Part shown: piece by piece, positions 7,328 through 13,203 of the stretch
Layout: every line of letters begins with the position of its first letter
How positions within the stretch are numbered: position 1 is the first letter of the stretch
Assembly: GCA_028864955.1 (NCBI GenBank)
Contig: JAGWLE010000007.1
Coordinates: forward strand, 1 to 13,203
Length of the DNA stretch: 13,203 bases
Source of the DNA: Patescibacteria group bacterium
Lineage (GTDB): Bacteria; Patescibacteriota; Minisyncoccia; Phycocordibacterales; PALSA-1337
Direction of reading: 5' to 3'
Translations under genes and position numbers: made by a program
Notes under the pieces: generated by a model
Told to the model about the DNA's origin: nothing
Database searches by the model: none
The model's input: only the letters and a program-made list of their open reading frames with translations

Positions 7328-9319
7328 ATGAATTTCCTCCACGCAAAAAATCTCGGAAAGATCCTCACCTTGACACTGGTCCTGGTCATAGGCGTCTCTC
7401 TGGTGGCAATGCCTCATGCCCTTGCCGCGACGTCAACAGGCGGCAGCGGCGTCCCCCAGGTAAATCCGCAGGCAAATGGTTTTTCTCTACTTGGATTGAA
7501 TATGGTGGACATGGTTAATAGCATTTTCGCAAACCTGGTAAATGCCATTCTCGGTGTGACGAGCATATTCGTGGCGATCACGGGCCAATTGCTCAATTTC
7601 TCTATTGTAGTCACCCTTCATATAAAGGATTTTGTCGATAATACGCCGGCCATATACGCCATTTGGTCCGTCATCCGCGACGTGGCCAGCCTATTCTTCA
7701 TATTCTTCCTGCTCTACGAGGCCATCAAGATCATTTTGAACACGTCCGCCAGCTACGGCAAGACGCTCGTCAATATCGTGGCGGCGGGCATCCTCATCAA
7801 TTTCAGTTTCTTTATCGTCTCCATCGGCATTGACGCTTCAAATATCATTTCGCAAGCCATATACAATTCCATTCTGCCAAACCAGCCGGCGGTATCATTC
7901 AGCGGCGGCGCCAGCCTGGCCAATATTGCCACAACATTCAACGGCGGATCCGGCGGACTTTCCGGTATATTCATGTCCAACCTGAAGGTTACGACATTCT
8001 ATAACGCCCAGTCATTAAACTTCACGGCGAAGGATGGCATTGGCCAACCATTGAAGATCATTTTTATTGGTGCCGTTGGCGTTGTCATCATGATTACGGC
8101 GGCACTTTCATTTGCCTTAGCCTCGGCAGCATTCATCGTCCGCCTCATCATTCTTCTTTTCCTTCTGGCATTTTCGCCATTTTGGTTCGCTGGCTTCGTC
8201 ATTCCCGGACTTAGCAAAAAGTTTGATTTCAAAGGAACGCTCATCAGTCAGCTCATATTCATGCCCGTATATCTGCTGCTCCTATATGCGGCACTCAAGA
8301 TTCTTTCCACGGCAAACATCATGGGTGCCGGCGCAAATATCTCGTTGGCCGGCATCGGCAGTGGCACAAATTGGATGACCGGCTATATCATCTTGGCCAT
8401 CAATTTCGCCTTCGTTATCGTCATGCTCAACATGCCACTCTTCGTCGGCCTCAAGATGGGCGGCATGGCCACTGATTGGATGAAGAAGACCATGGACAAT
8501 TTTGACGCCAAGAAGATTTGGGGCAATGTCGGCGGATATGTTGGCACAAATGCACTCGGCAGACCGGCAAGCTGGATTGATAAGAAACTCGCGAATACGC
8601 GTATCGGTAATAGTTATTACGGACGTGACATTCGTTCTGCAACTATCGGCGCTTTGGCAAAGAATAAATATGGTGGCAGTCGAGCTTGGGAAGATAAAAC
8701 AAAAATTATTAAGGAGGTTGGCAAGAAGAATAGTGAAATCGATCGTATGCGCGCCTTCGAACAATTGGGGGAGGGCCATATTGCGAGCGCTATGCAGATC
8801 ATTGATCCTACGGCGCCCATGCCAGCCTCAATGTCTGATGCGTATAAATCTGTCATGGGCCGCATGAGCGAAAAGGAAAAGATTGCTCAAGTGGCATCTC
8901 TACTTGGCAAAGATAAGCTGAAGGATCCAAACCTGCTTCGCCATCTCAAGAAGAGTGATTTTGAAGCAATCAAGAAGTCCGATGATTTTACTGAAGATGA
9001 TAAGAGAGAGATTGCAGATGCGCGCAAGGAAACATTCAAGTTAGCGGTGACAAGCGGTAATGCAGATATTGTCAAAGACATGAATAAGTGGATGGAGGGC
9101 AGTGATCTCATGGGCATGCAGGACATCCTTACAGAGCCGACAATGATCGATCATTTAAATGGAGGGCAGCTCCGCGCCATGGATGAAGCGGGCCTTGATG
9201 ACACAATCAAACACACAATTGGTCATGCCATAGAGGTCTGGCCGGCAACACATGGCGGAAGAAAGCATCCGGCTTTTGGGTACGCCAAGAAAAACAAAGA
9301 CTCGTGGGGTTTACCGTAA
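7328..9319 (+). CDS. VirB6/TrbL-like polytopic membrane protein
   Basis: 663 residues. A signal peptide at 1-33 (cleavage near ALA/A) is followed by a short Gly/Ser linker. About seven hydrophobic segments lie near 68-93, 112-138, 147-168, 241-262, 263-290, 306-325 and 350-374. A Gly/Ser/Asn-rich loop (about 185-235) between the third and fourth is probably outside. The last about 288 residues (376-663) are hydrophilic and Lys/Asp-rich, hence probably cytoplasmic. This layout (N-terminal signal, central multi-span core, soluble tail) is that of VirB6/TrbL-type channel components of type IV secretion systems. Membrane core conservation is expected around IVRLIILLFLLAFSPFWFAG. The assignment rests on topology and on the neighbouring prgI and virB4; no short diagnostic motif exists for the family. 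From about 8590 onward, third codon positions become more A/T-rich than in the neighbours, marking a composition change inside the gene. Confidence 0.8.
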   Translation: MNFLHAKNLGKILTLTLVLVIGVSLVAMPHALAATSTGGSGVPQVNPQANGFSLLGLNMVDMVNSIFANLVNAILGVTSIFVAITGQLLNFSIVVTLHIKDFVDNTPAIYAIWSVIRDVASLFFIFFLLYEAIKIILNTSASYGKTLVNIVAAGILINFSFFIVSIGIDASNIISQAIYNSILPNQPAVSFSGGASLANIATTFNGGSGGLSGIFMSNLKVTTFYNAQSLNFTAKDGIGQPLKIIFIGAVGVVIMITAALSFALASAAFIVRLIILLFLLAFSPFWFAGFVIPGLSKKFDFKGTLISQLIFMPVYLLLLYAALKILSTANIMGAGANISLAGIGSGTNWMTGYIILAINFAFVIVMLNMPLFVGLKMGGMATDWMKKTMDNFDAKKIWGNVGGYVGTNALGRPASWIDKKLANTRIGNSYYGRDIRSATIGALAKNKYGGSRAWEDKTKIIKEVGKKNSEIDRMRAFEQLGEGHIASAMQIIDPTAPMPASMSDAYKSVMGRMSEKEKIAQVASLLGKDKLKDPNLLRHLKKSDFEAIKKSDDFTEDDKREIADARKETFKLAVTSGNADIVKDMNKWMEGSDLMGMQDILTEPTMIDHLNGGQLRAMDEAGLDDTIKHTIGHAIEVWPATHGGRKHPAFGYAKKNKDSWGLP

Positions 9320-9336
9320 AAAAATAATTAATCAAC

Positions 9337-9903
9337 ATGGATTCAATACCACCACAATATAAAAAACTAGCTGAATCAGCTGAACTGTACGACGAAGTCA
9401 TAAAGGTCGGCACAAAATTTGACTTGCGCATAGACCAAATAGGGGAACTCGATGCAGAGATTCGAGATGTTCTAAATGGCGTGGCCAAATCGTCAGAGTT
9501 TGTGAAAGATATCTCATCGCGAATGGAAATTGACGCATCTTTGGCAAAAAAAATCGCAGAGGATATTAATTCTGGCATTTTAATGGCACTCAAAAGTAAC
9601 ACTCAAGTTCCCCCAACGACAACTATTCAGGGAAACATGGTCGAAAAACACATCTCGGCCGTGGAGTCGGCGGGCGGATTTAGTGTGATCCGTGAAGCGC
9701 CGCCTGCGCCGGGAAGCCTGCCGGGAGTGCAAACGGGAGTGTTTTCGGAACCATTGGCGGACCACCTGCTGGCCAGACCGCACGCGGAGGAATTACAGTC
9801 AGCGGAATTGGCGGAAGATCATCCGTTGCCGCGGGTCACGTCAAAACAGGCACCCGAGATGCGACCGACCGAACCGGATCCCTATCGCGAATCAGTCGAG
9901 TAA
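9337..9903 (+). CDS. Small soluble protein of the type IV secretion-like cluster, unknown function
   Basis: 188 residues with no signal peptide or membrane segment, so cytoplasmic. The N-terminal about 95 residues are predicted helical, with the core FDLRIDQIGELDAEIRDVL and then EIDASLAKKIAEDINSGIL, resembling helical adaptor-like proteins I have seen as hypotheticals beside Parcubacteria VirB6/VirB4 genes. Residues from about 105 on are Pro/Ala/Glu-rich and probably disordered, ending in DPYRESVE. Base composition changes within the gene: the helical part is AT-rich like the end of the preceding gene, while the tail from about 9655 is GC-rich. It starts 17 bases after the VirB6-like stop; AATAAT at 9323-9328 could be a weak -10, but read-through from upstream is simpler. 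No family name or function can be given. Confidence 0.75.
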   Translation: MDSIPPQYKKLAESAELYDEVIKVGTKFDLRIDQIGELDAEIRDVLNGVAKSSEFVKDISSRMEIDASLAKKIAEDINSGILMALKSNTQVPPTTTIQGNMVEKHISAVESAGGFSVIREAPPAPGSLPGVQTGVFSEPLADHLLARPHAEELQSAELAEDHPLPRVTSKQAPEMRPTEPDPYRESVE

Positions 9904-9922
9904 GCCTCTGTCGGAGTACAAA

Positions 9923-9931
9923 TGGTATAAT
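9923..9931 (+). promoter_or_regulatory. Extended -10 promoter upstream of prgI
   Basis: TGG-TATAAT is an exact extended -10 in the 56-base gap before the PrgI gene. It lies 28 bases before the ATG at 9960, so the predicted leader is about 22 bases and contains no Shine-Dalgarno. No good -35 is visible. It would let prgI and virB4 be expressed separately from the upstream envelope genes. Confidence 0.6.
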
Positions 9932-9959
9932 GTCCCTGAATATATAGCGTACACATCTC

Positions 9960-10394
9960 ATGCGATTCCAAGTCCCCCAATTCATCGAGGTCGAAGACAA
10001 GATCTTTGGACCGCTGACCCTCAAACAATTCATCTATCTCGCCGGCGGGGGAGGGTTGTCATTCCTGGTATACGAACTCCTGCGCAGTTTGATATGGGCT
10101 TTCGTACCGATGGTCGCCATCATGGCTCTGTCGGCCACATTCGCCTTTTATAAAATCAACAATAAGCCATTCGTCAATGTCGCCGAATCGGCCTTCAAGT
10201 ACTACTTCGGCCACAAGCTCTATATCTGGAAAAAAGCCGACAAAACACCCCCGGCCGCGGCACAATCTGCCGCCAGCAGTCAAAAGAATTACGCTTCGGT
10301 CATGGTTCCCAAGATTTCTGACAGCAAACTCAAGGATCTGACCTGGAGCCTGGACATCAAGGAAAGCATGTATTCGAACCCAAACCAAAAGTAA
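9960..10394 (+). CDS. PrgI family protein (VirB3-like membrane subunit)
   Basis: 144 residues. The N-terminus FQVPQFIEVEDKIFGPLT (3-20) followed by LKQFIYLAGGGG is characteristic of the PrgI family, small VirB3-like inner-membrane subunits that pair with VirB4 ATPases in conjugative type IV secretion systems. Two membrane segments lie at about 22-42 and 45-65. The conserved region around KPFVNVAESAFKYYFGHKLYIW (69-90) comes next, then an Ala/Pro/Ser-rich linker and the C-terminal block SKLKDLTWSLDIKE (122-135). VirB4 pieces follow at one- and four-base gaps, the usual order (VirB3 before VirB4). In some systems VirB3 and VirB4 are fused, which supports a physical partnership. It has its own extended -10 promoter upstream. 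Confidence 0.87.
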   Translation: MRFQVPQFIEVEDKIFGPLTLKQFIYLAGGGGLSFLVYELLRSLIWAFVPMVAIMALSATFAFYKINNKPFVNVAESAFKYYFGHKLYIWKKADKTPPAAAQSAASSQKNYASVMVPKISDSKLKDLTWSLDIKESMYSNPNQK

Positions 10395-10395
10395 T

Positions 10396-11037
10396 ATGGC
10401 AAACCAACCGGAAACAACCCAGAATTTCGTGCCTATCCAGGAGATCCGTGACGGCATCATCGTCCTCAAAAACGGCGGCATGCGCTCCATCATGCTCGTA
10501 TCGTCGCTCAATTTCGCCCTCAAATCGGCTGACGAACAAAGTTCCATCCTTATGCAGTTCCAAAATTTCGTCAACTCGCTCGACTTCTCCATACAGATAT
10601 TCATTCAGTCGAAAAAGCTTGATATCAGGCCATATATCGCCCTCTTGGAAGACCGCTACAAAGATCAGTCCACTGAACTTATGAAGATCCAGGTCCGCGA
10701 ATACATCGAGTTTATCCGCACATTCGTCGAAAGCACAAATATCATGTCCAAAAGCTTCTTTGTGGTCGTGCCGTACGATCCGGCGCTGGTAAAAACCGTC
10801 AAAAATCCTCTATCAAATATCTTGCCGGGCAGGAATAATGGTGACAGCGATCAAACCACGGCCGACAAACTCTTCCAGGAATATCGCACCCAGCTCGAAC
10901 AGCGCGTCGCCGTCGTTGAGCAGGGACTGGTCAGGTGCGGCGTTCGGGCTGCCGAGCTCGGCACCGAGGAGGTGGTAGAATTGTATTACAAGCTATTCAA
11001 TCCCGGAGAAACGGAAAAGCCGATACAGATCACCTAA
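10396..11037 (+). CDS. VirB4 N-terminal domain as a separate protein (TraC-like)
   Basis: 213 residues, no signal peptide or membrane segment. The blocks VPIQEIRDGIIVLKNGG, VSSLNFALKSADEQ, NSLDFSIQIFIQSKKLDI, REYIEFIRTFVE and KSFFVVVPYDP correspond to the region that forms the first about 200 residues of full-length VirB4/TraC-type ATPases of Gram-positive-like conjugation systems. The C-terminal RAAELGTEEVVELYYKLFNP matches the helix that normally leads into the next VirB4 subdomain. Here a stop codon (TAA, 11035-11037) and a new ATG four bases later separate it from the ATPase part. It starts one base after the prgI stop. It should bind VirB4 and PrgI at the cytoplasmic face of the membrane. 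The match is from memory of the family; a profile search would settle it. Confidence 0.78.
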   Translation: MANQPETTQNFVPIQEIRDGIIVLKNGGMRSIMLVSSLNFALKSADEQSSILMQFQNFVNSLDFSIQIFIQSKKLDIRPYIALLEDRYKDQSTELMKIQVREYIEFIRTFVESTNIMSKSFFVVVPYDPALVKTVKNPLSNILPGRNNGDSDQTTADKLFQEYRTQLEQRVAVVEQGLVRCGVRAAELGTEEVVELYYKLFNPGETEKPIQIT

Positions 11038-11041
11038 ACCT

Positions 11042-12856
11042 ATGTCCATCTTTTCAAAAATTCTAGGCAAGAAGGATGAAAACCCGATCGTTTCCGTTCT
11101 GCCAAACGAGATATACCAGGCCGGCGTCTTGGAATTGAAGGATGTCATCGCACCTTCAGCCTTGAAGGTCAGCCCAAAGGATCTCAATCTCGGCGAGAAA
11201 GTCGGCCGCACGCTGTTCGTGATTTCATACCCGAGATTCCTCGACGAGAGCTGGTTTGCGCCGATCATCAATCTCGACAAAGTTTTTAACGTTTCCATAT
11301 TCGTCCATCCCGTTGATACCGCCAAGATCCTGCGCCACTTCCAGAAGAAAGTTGCAGAAGTCCAAAGCCAGATATCACGACGTGAAGAAAAGGGGCTCGT
11401 CCGCGACCCGGCACTCGATACCGCATACCAAGATTTGGAAGCCTTGCGCGACCAATTGATGCAGGCGCAGGAACATCTTTTCGATGTCGGCGTCTATATA
11501 ACGATCTTTGCCGACAGCGAAGGCGAGCTTGATAAACTTGAGTCCGAAATAAAGTCACTGCTCGAATCAAAGCTCGTCTATGTAAAACCCGCGCTTTTCC
11601 AGCAGGAGCAGGGATTCAAGTCAGTCATCCCCATCGCTGACGATCAATTGAACGTGCACTCAAAGCTCAATTCATCGCCCCTCTCATCACTCTTTCCATT
11701 CGTGTCATTCGACCTGACGTCAGATAAGGGTATCCTTTACGGCATAAATCGCCACAATTCTTCGTTGGTGCTCTTCGATCGTTATCTATTGGAAAATTAC
11801 AATTCCGTGACATTCGCCGTGGCCGGCGCCGGTAAATCCTACTGCACCAAGCTCGAAATCCTGCGTACGCTCATGTTTGACACGGACGTCATCGTCATCG
11901 ACCCTGAAAAGGAATATGAATACATGTCAGAAGCCACGGGAGGGAAGTACTTCAATATCTCCCTAAATTCAGAGCATCACATCAATCCGTTTGATTTGCC
12001 CGTGCCAGCCGAAGATGAATCGGCCGCCGACGTTCTGCGCTCGAATATCATCAATCTCGTCGGGCTCTTTCGAATAATGCTTGGAGGTCTCACCCAAGAG
12101 GAGGATGCGATTATTGATCGTGCTATTACGGAGACGTATGCGCTCAAGGACATCACACCTGAATCAGACTTCAGAAGCGTTGAGCCGCCGCTTCTATCCG
12201 ATTTTGAATTGGTACTCGCTGGAATGGAAGGTGCTGAATCACTCGTGCAGAGACTGACCAAGTATACCAAGGGAACTTGGGCCGGCTTCATCAATCGTCC
12301 GTCAAATGTCGACATTAACAAGAAATTCGTGGTTTTTTCACTGCGCGATATGGAAGACGAGCTCAAACCGGTAGCCATGTACATCGTCACACACTATATA
12401 TGGAATGCTGTGCGCAAGAATAGAAAGAAGCGCCTGCTCGTCATTGATGAGGCTTGGTGGATGATGAAATCGGAAGATACGGCTTCATTCCTTTTCGGTT
12501 TGGCCAAACGCGGCCGCAAATACTACCTCGGACTGGCCACTATTACGCAAGACGTCGATGATTTCTTGAAATCGCCCTACGGTTTGCCGATCCTGACCAA
12601 CTCTTCAATTCAAATCCTCTTGAAACAGTCACCGACGGTTATTGATCACATCCAGCAGACGTTCAATCTAACGGATGAAGAAAAGTACCTGCTCCTCGAA
12701 TCAGATGTCGGTGAAGGCATGTTCTTCGTCGGACTCAAACACGTGGCCATCAAAATCGTGGCTTCATACACAGAAGACCAGATCATCACCACGAATCCAG
12801 CGCAGGTGGCGCAGATAGAACAGGCAAAGAAACAACTCGAAGCGGCAGGGCAGTAA
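11042..12856 (+). CDS. virB4: VirB4-type type IV secretion ATPase (core and motor domains)
   Basis: 604 residues, an AAA+/FtsK-HerA-like ATPase that energises type IV secretion. The N-terminal about 230 residues form the CagE/TrbE/VirB4-type subdomain, with GRTLFVISYPRFLDESWFAP and a predicted coiled coil at about 105-145. The motor domain has Walker A AVAGAGKS (259-266), the VirB4-typical VIVIDPEKEY (283-292) and HHINPFDLP soon after, then Walker B LLVIDEAWWMM (465-475) and GLATITQDVDDF downstream. Family VirB4 proteins are usually about 800 residues; the missing N-terminal about 200 are supplied by the preceding gene, so function probably needs both. No membrane segment is seen. The gene ends in a hairpin repeat. 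There is no Shine-Dalgarno, and the four-base gap suggests translational coupling to the preceding piece. Confidence 0.95.
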   Translation: MSIFSKILGKKDENPIVSVLPNEIYQAGVLELKDVIAPSALKVSPKDLNLGEKVGRTLFVISYPRFLDESWFAPIINLDKVFNVSIFVHPVDTAKILRHFQKKVAEVQSQISRREEKGLVRDPALDTAYQDLEALRDQLMQAQEHLFDVGVYITIFADSEGELDKLESEIKSLLESKLVYVKPALFQQEQGFKSVIPIADDQLNVHSKLNSSPLSSLFPFVSFDLTSDKGILYGINRHNSSLVLFDRYLLENYNSVTFAVAGAGKSYCTKLEILRTLMFDTDVIVIDPEKEYEYMSEATGGKYFNISLNSEHHINPFDLPVPAEDESAADVLRSNIINLVGLFRIMLGGLTQEEDAIIDRAITETYALKDITPESDFRSVEPPLLSDFELVLAGMEGAESLVQRLTKYTKGTWAGFINRPSNVDINKKFVVFSLRDMEDELKPVAMYIVTHYIWNAVRKNRKKRLLVIDEAWWMMKSEDTASFLFGLAKRGRKYYLGLATITQDVDDFLKSPYGLPILTNSSIQILLKQSPTVIDHIQQTFNLTDEEKYLLLESDVGEGMFFVGLKHVAIKIVASYTEDQIITTNPAQVAQIEQAKKQLEAAGQ

Positions 12857-12888
12857 CGGAGGTCCGACCTCCGTAGGTTCGACCTCCG
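12856..12888. repeat. GGAGGTC/GACCTCC hairpin repeat after virB4
   Basis: Immediately after the virB4 stop, ACGGAGGT (12856-12863) pairs with ACCTCCGT (12867-12874) across the loop CCG. A second copy of CGACCTCCG at 12880-12888 repeats 12865-12873, and AGGT-TCG-ACCT (12875-12885) can form its own small hairpin. The 5' arm can also pair with the second copy (8 bp, 16-base loop), so two folds are mutually exclusive. There is no T-run, so it is not a canonical intrinsic terminator. It may be a REP-like intergenic repeat, or a transcript-end or stability element. Confidence 0.7.
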
Positions 12889-12893
12889 CATGA

Positions 12894-12902
12894 TGCTATA
12901 AT
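12894..12902 (+). promoter_or_regulatory. Extended -10 promoter of the last gene, leaderless geometry
   Basis: TGC-TATAAT-CGGTGC-ATG: the same nine-base extended -10 and the same six-base spacing as at 4624-4616 on the other strand. Transcription should begin at the A of the ATG (12909). The hairpin repeat occupies the place of the -35 element. Confidence 0.75.
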
Positions 12903-12908
12903 CGGTGC

Positions 12909-13203
12909 ATGTCGAAGATAAGCACTGGGGAATGGGTAGCGGTATATTGCATTGCAGGCATCATTGACATCGTTCAATGGTTTCTCATTCCGCTCGTGGG
13001 CGCTGATACAATTGCCGATCCATTTATTGGAATTCTATTTGCCCTCTACTTTCAGTTAAGAGGCGTTTCGATGACAAGACGTATCAGTCGTTTGGTTTCA
13101 TTGGTTGGAACAACCGCCCTAGAAGAATTTTCATTCAGCATTGCTCCCGCTTGGATCGTCGATGTCTGGTATATTCACAGGAGTGTCAGGCAAGAGGATG
13201 CGG
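12909..13203 (+). CDS. Small membrane protein, C-terminus off window
   Basis: An open frame of 98 codons runs from the ATG at 12909 to the right edge without a stop. The start is supported by the extended -10 box six bases upstream. Hydrophobic segments lie at about 10-31 (VAVYCIAGIIDIVQWFLIPL) and 38-50, with a third amphipathic or membrane stretch at about 74-90. Between them is a basic loop RGVSMTRRISR (51-61). It ends in this window with AWIVDVWYIHRSVRQED. No family is recognised. It is likely a polytopic inner-membrane protein. It follows virB4, but its own promoter and the intervening hairpin repeat suggest a separate transcript, so membership in the secretion-like machine is only a possibility. 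Confidence 0.7.
   Translation, partial: MSKISTGEWVAVYCIAGIIDIVQWFLIPLVGADTIADPFIGILFALYFQLRGVSMTRRISRLVSLVGTTALEEFSFSIAPAWIVDVWYIHRSVRQEDA

Noticed and set aside
11035..11044. Sequencing frameshift or miscalled stop splitting virB4
   Set aside because: The first protein ends at a clean TAA with a family-like C-terminus, and the second has its own ATG with a plausible soluble start. Fission is the simpler reading, though reads would be needed to be sure.
12856..12888. Canonical intrinsic terminator after virB4
   Set aside because: The hairpin is good, but no T-run follows and a promoter starts a few bases later. Listed as a repeat instead.
1..13203. Integrative conjugative or other mobile element
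   Set aside because: No integrase, transposase, relaxase, att-like direct repeats or IS termini are visible, and the flanks are housekeeping genes. The secretion-like cluster looks resident in this window.
1..13203. Recoded UGA (Gly) as in Gracilibacteria/SR1
   Set aside because: UGA ends uvrD, rsmA, the peptidoglycan-binding gene and the 4701 gene at natural protein ends, so the standard code applies.

Overview
The window looks like a chromosomal segment from an uncultivated Patescibacteria/CPR bacterium, most likely a Parcubacteria-type lineage. The basis is a gene set I recognise from that group: a LysM envelope protein, a short UvrD/PcrA helicase, RsmA, a peptidoglycan-binding protein with a four-cysteine C-terminal domain, and a type IV secretion-like cluster of two secreted proteins, a VirB6/TrbL-like membrane protein, a PrgI protein and a VirB4 ATPase encoded in two pieces. 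TGA is used as a stop in at least four genes, so the code is the standard bacterial one, not the UGA-glycine code of Gracilibacteria/SR1. No mobile element, tRNA, rRNA or CRISPR array is visible. The taxonomic call rests on remembered gene context, not on a search.

Layout. (1) 1-600, minus strand: 5' part of a membrane-anchored LysM protein, cut by the window edge. (2) 601-855: AT-rich divergent intergenic region with palindromes and DnaA-box-like words. (3) 856-3643, plus strand: housekeeping pair uvrD-rsmA, one base apart. (4) 3632-4609, minus strand: secreted peptidoglycan-binding protein, overlapping the end of rsmA tail-to-tail by 12 bp. (5) 4610-4700: compact divergent promoter region with one TATAAT box facing each way. 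(6) 4701-12856, plus strand: seven tightly packed genes: a membrane-anchored protein, a large secreted protein, the VirB6/TrbL-like channel candidate, a small soluble protein, PrgI (VirB3-like), the VirB4 N-terminal piece and the VirB4 ATPase. A second promoter lies in front of prgI. (7) 12856-12888: GGAGGTC/GACCTCC hairpin repeat. (8) 12909-end: a membrane protein gene with its own promoter, cut by the window edge.

How the genes may work together. VirB4 would energise the machine and PrgI would couple it to the membrane. The VirB6-like protein would form the inner-membrane channel, and the two exported proteins plus the divergently transcribed peptidoglycan-binding protein would build the envelope-spanning or surface part. 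No relaxase, coupling ATPase (VirD4) or VirB8/9/10 gene is present here, so the cargo and direction of transport are unknown. This reduced, apparently lineage-specific type IV secretion-like apparatus is the best candidate for an under-described system in the window. A second theme is gene expression: none of the starts carries a convincing Shine-Dalgarno sequence, and three promoters place TATAAT exactly 6 or 7 bases before an ATG, which predicts leaderless mRNAs.
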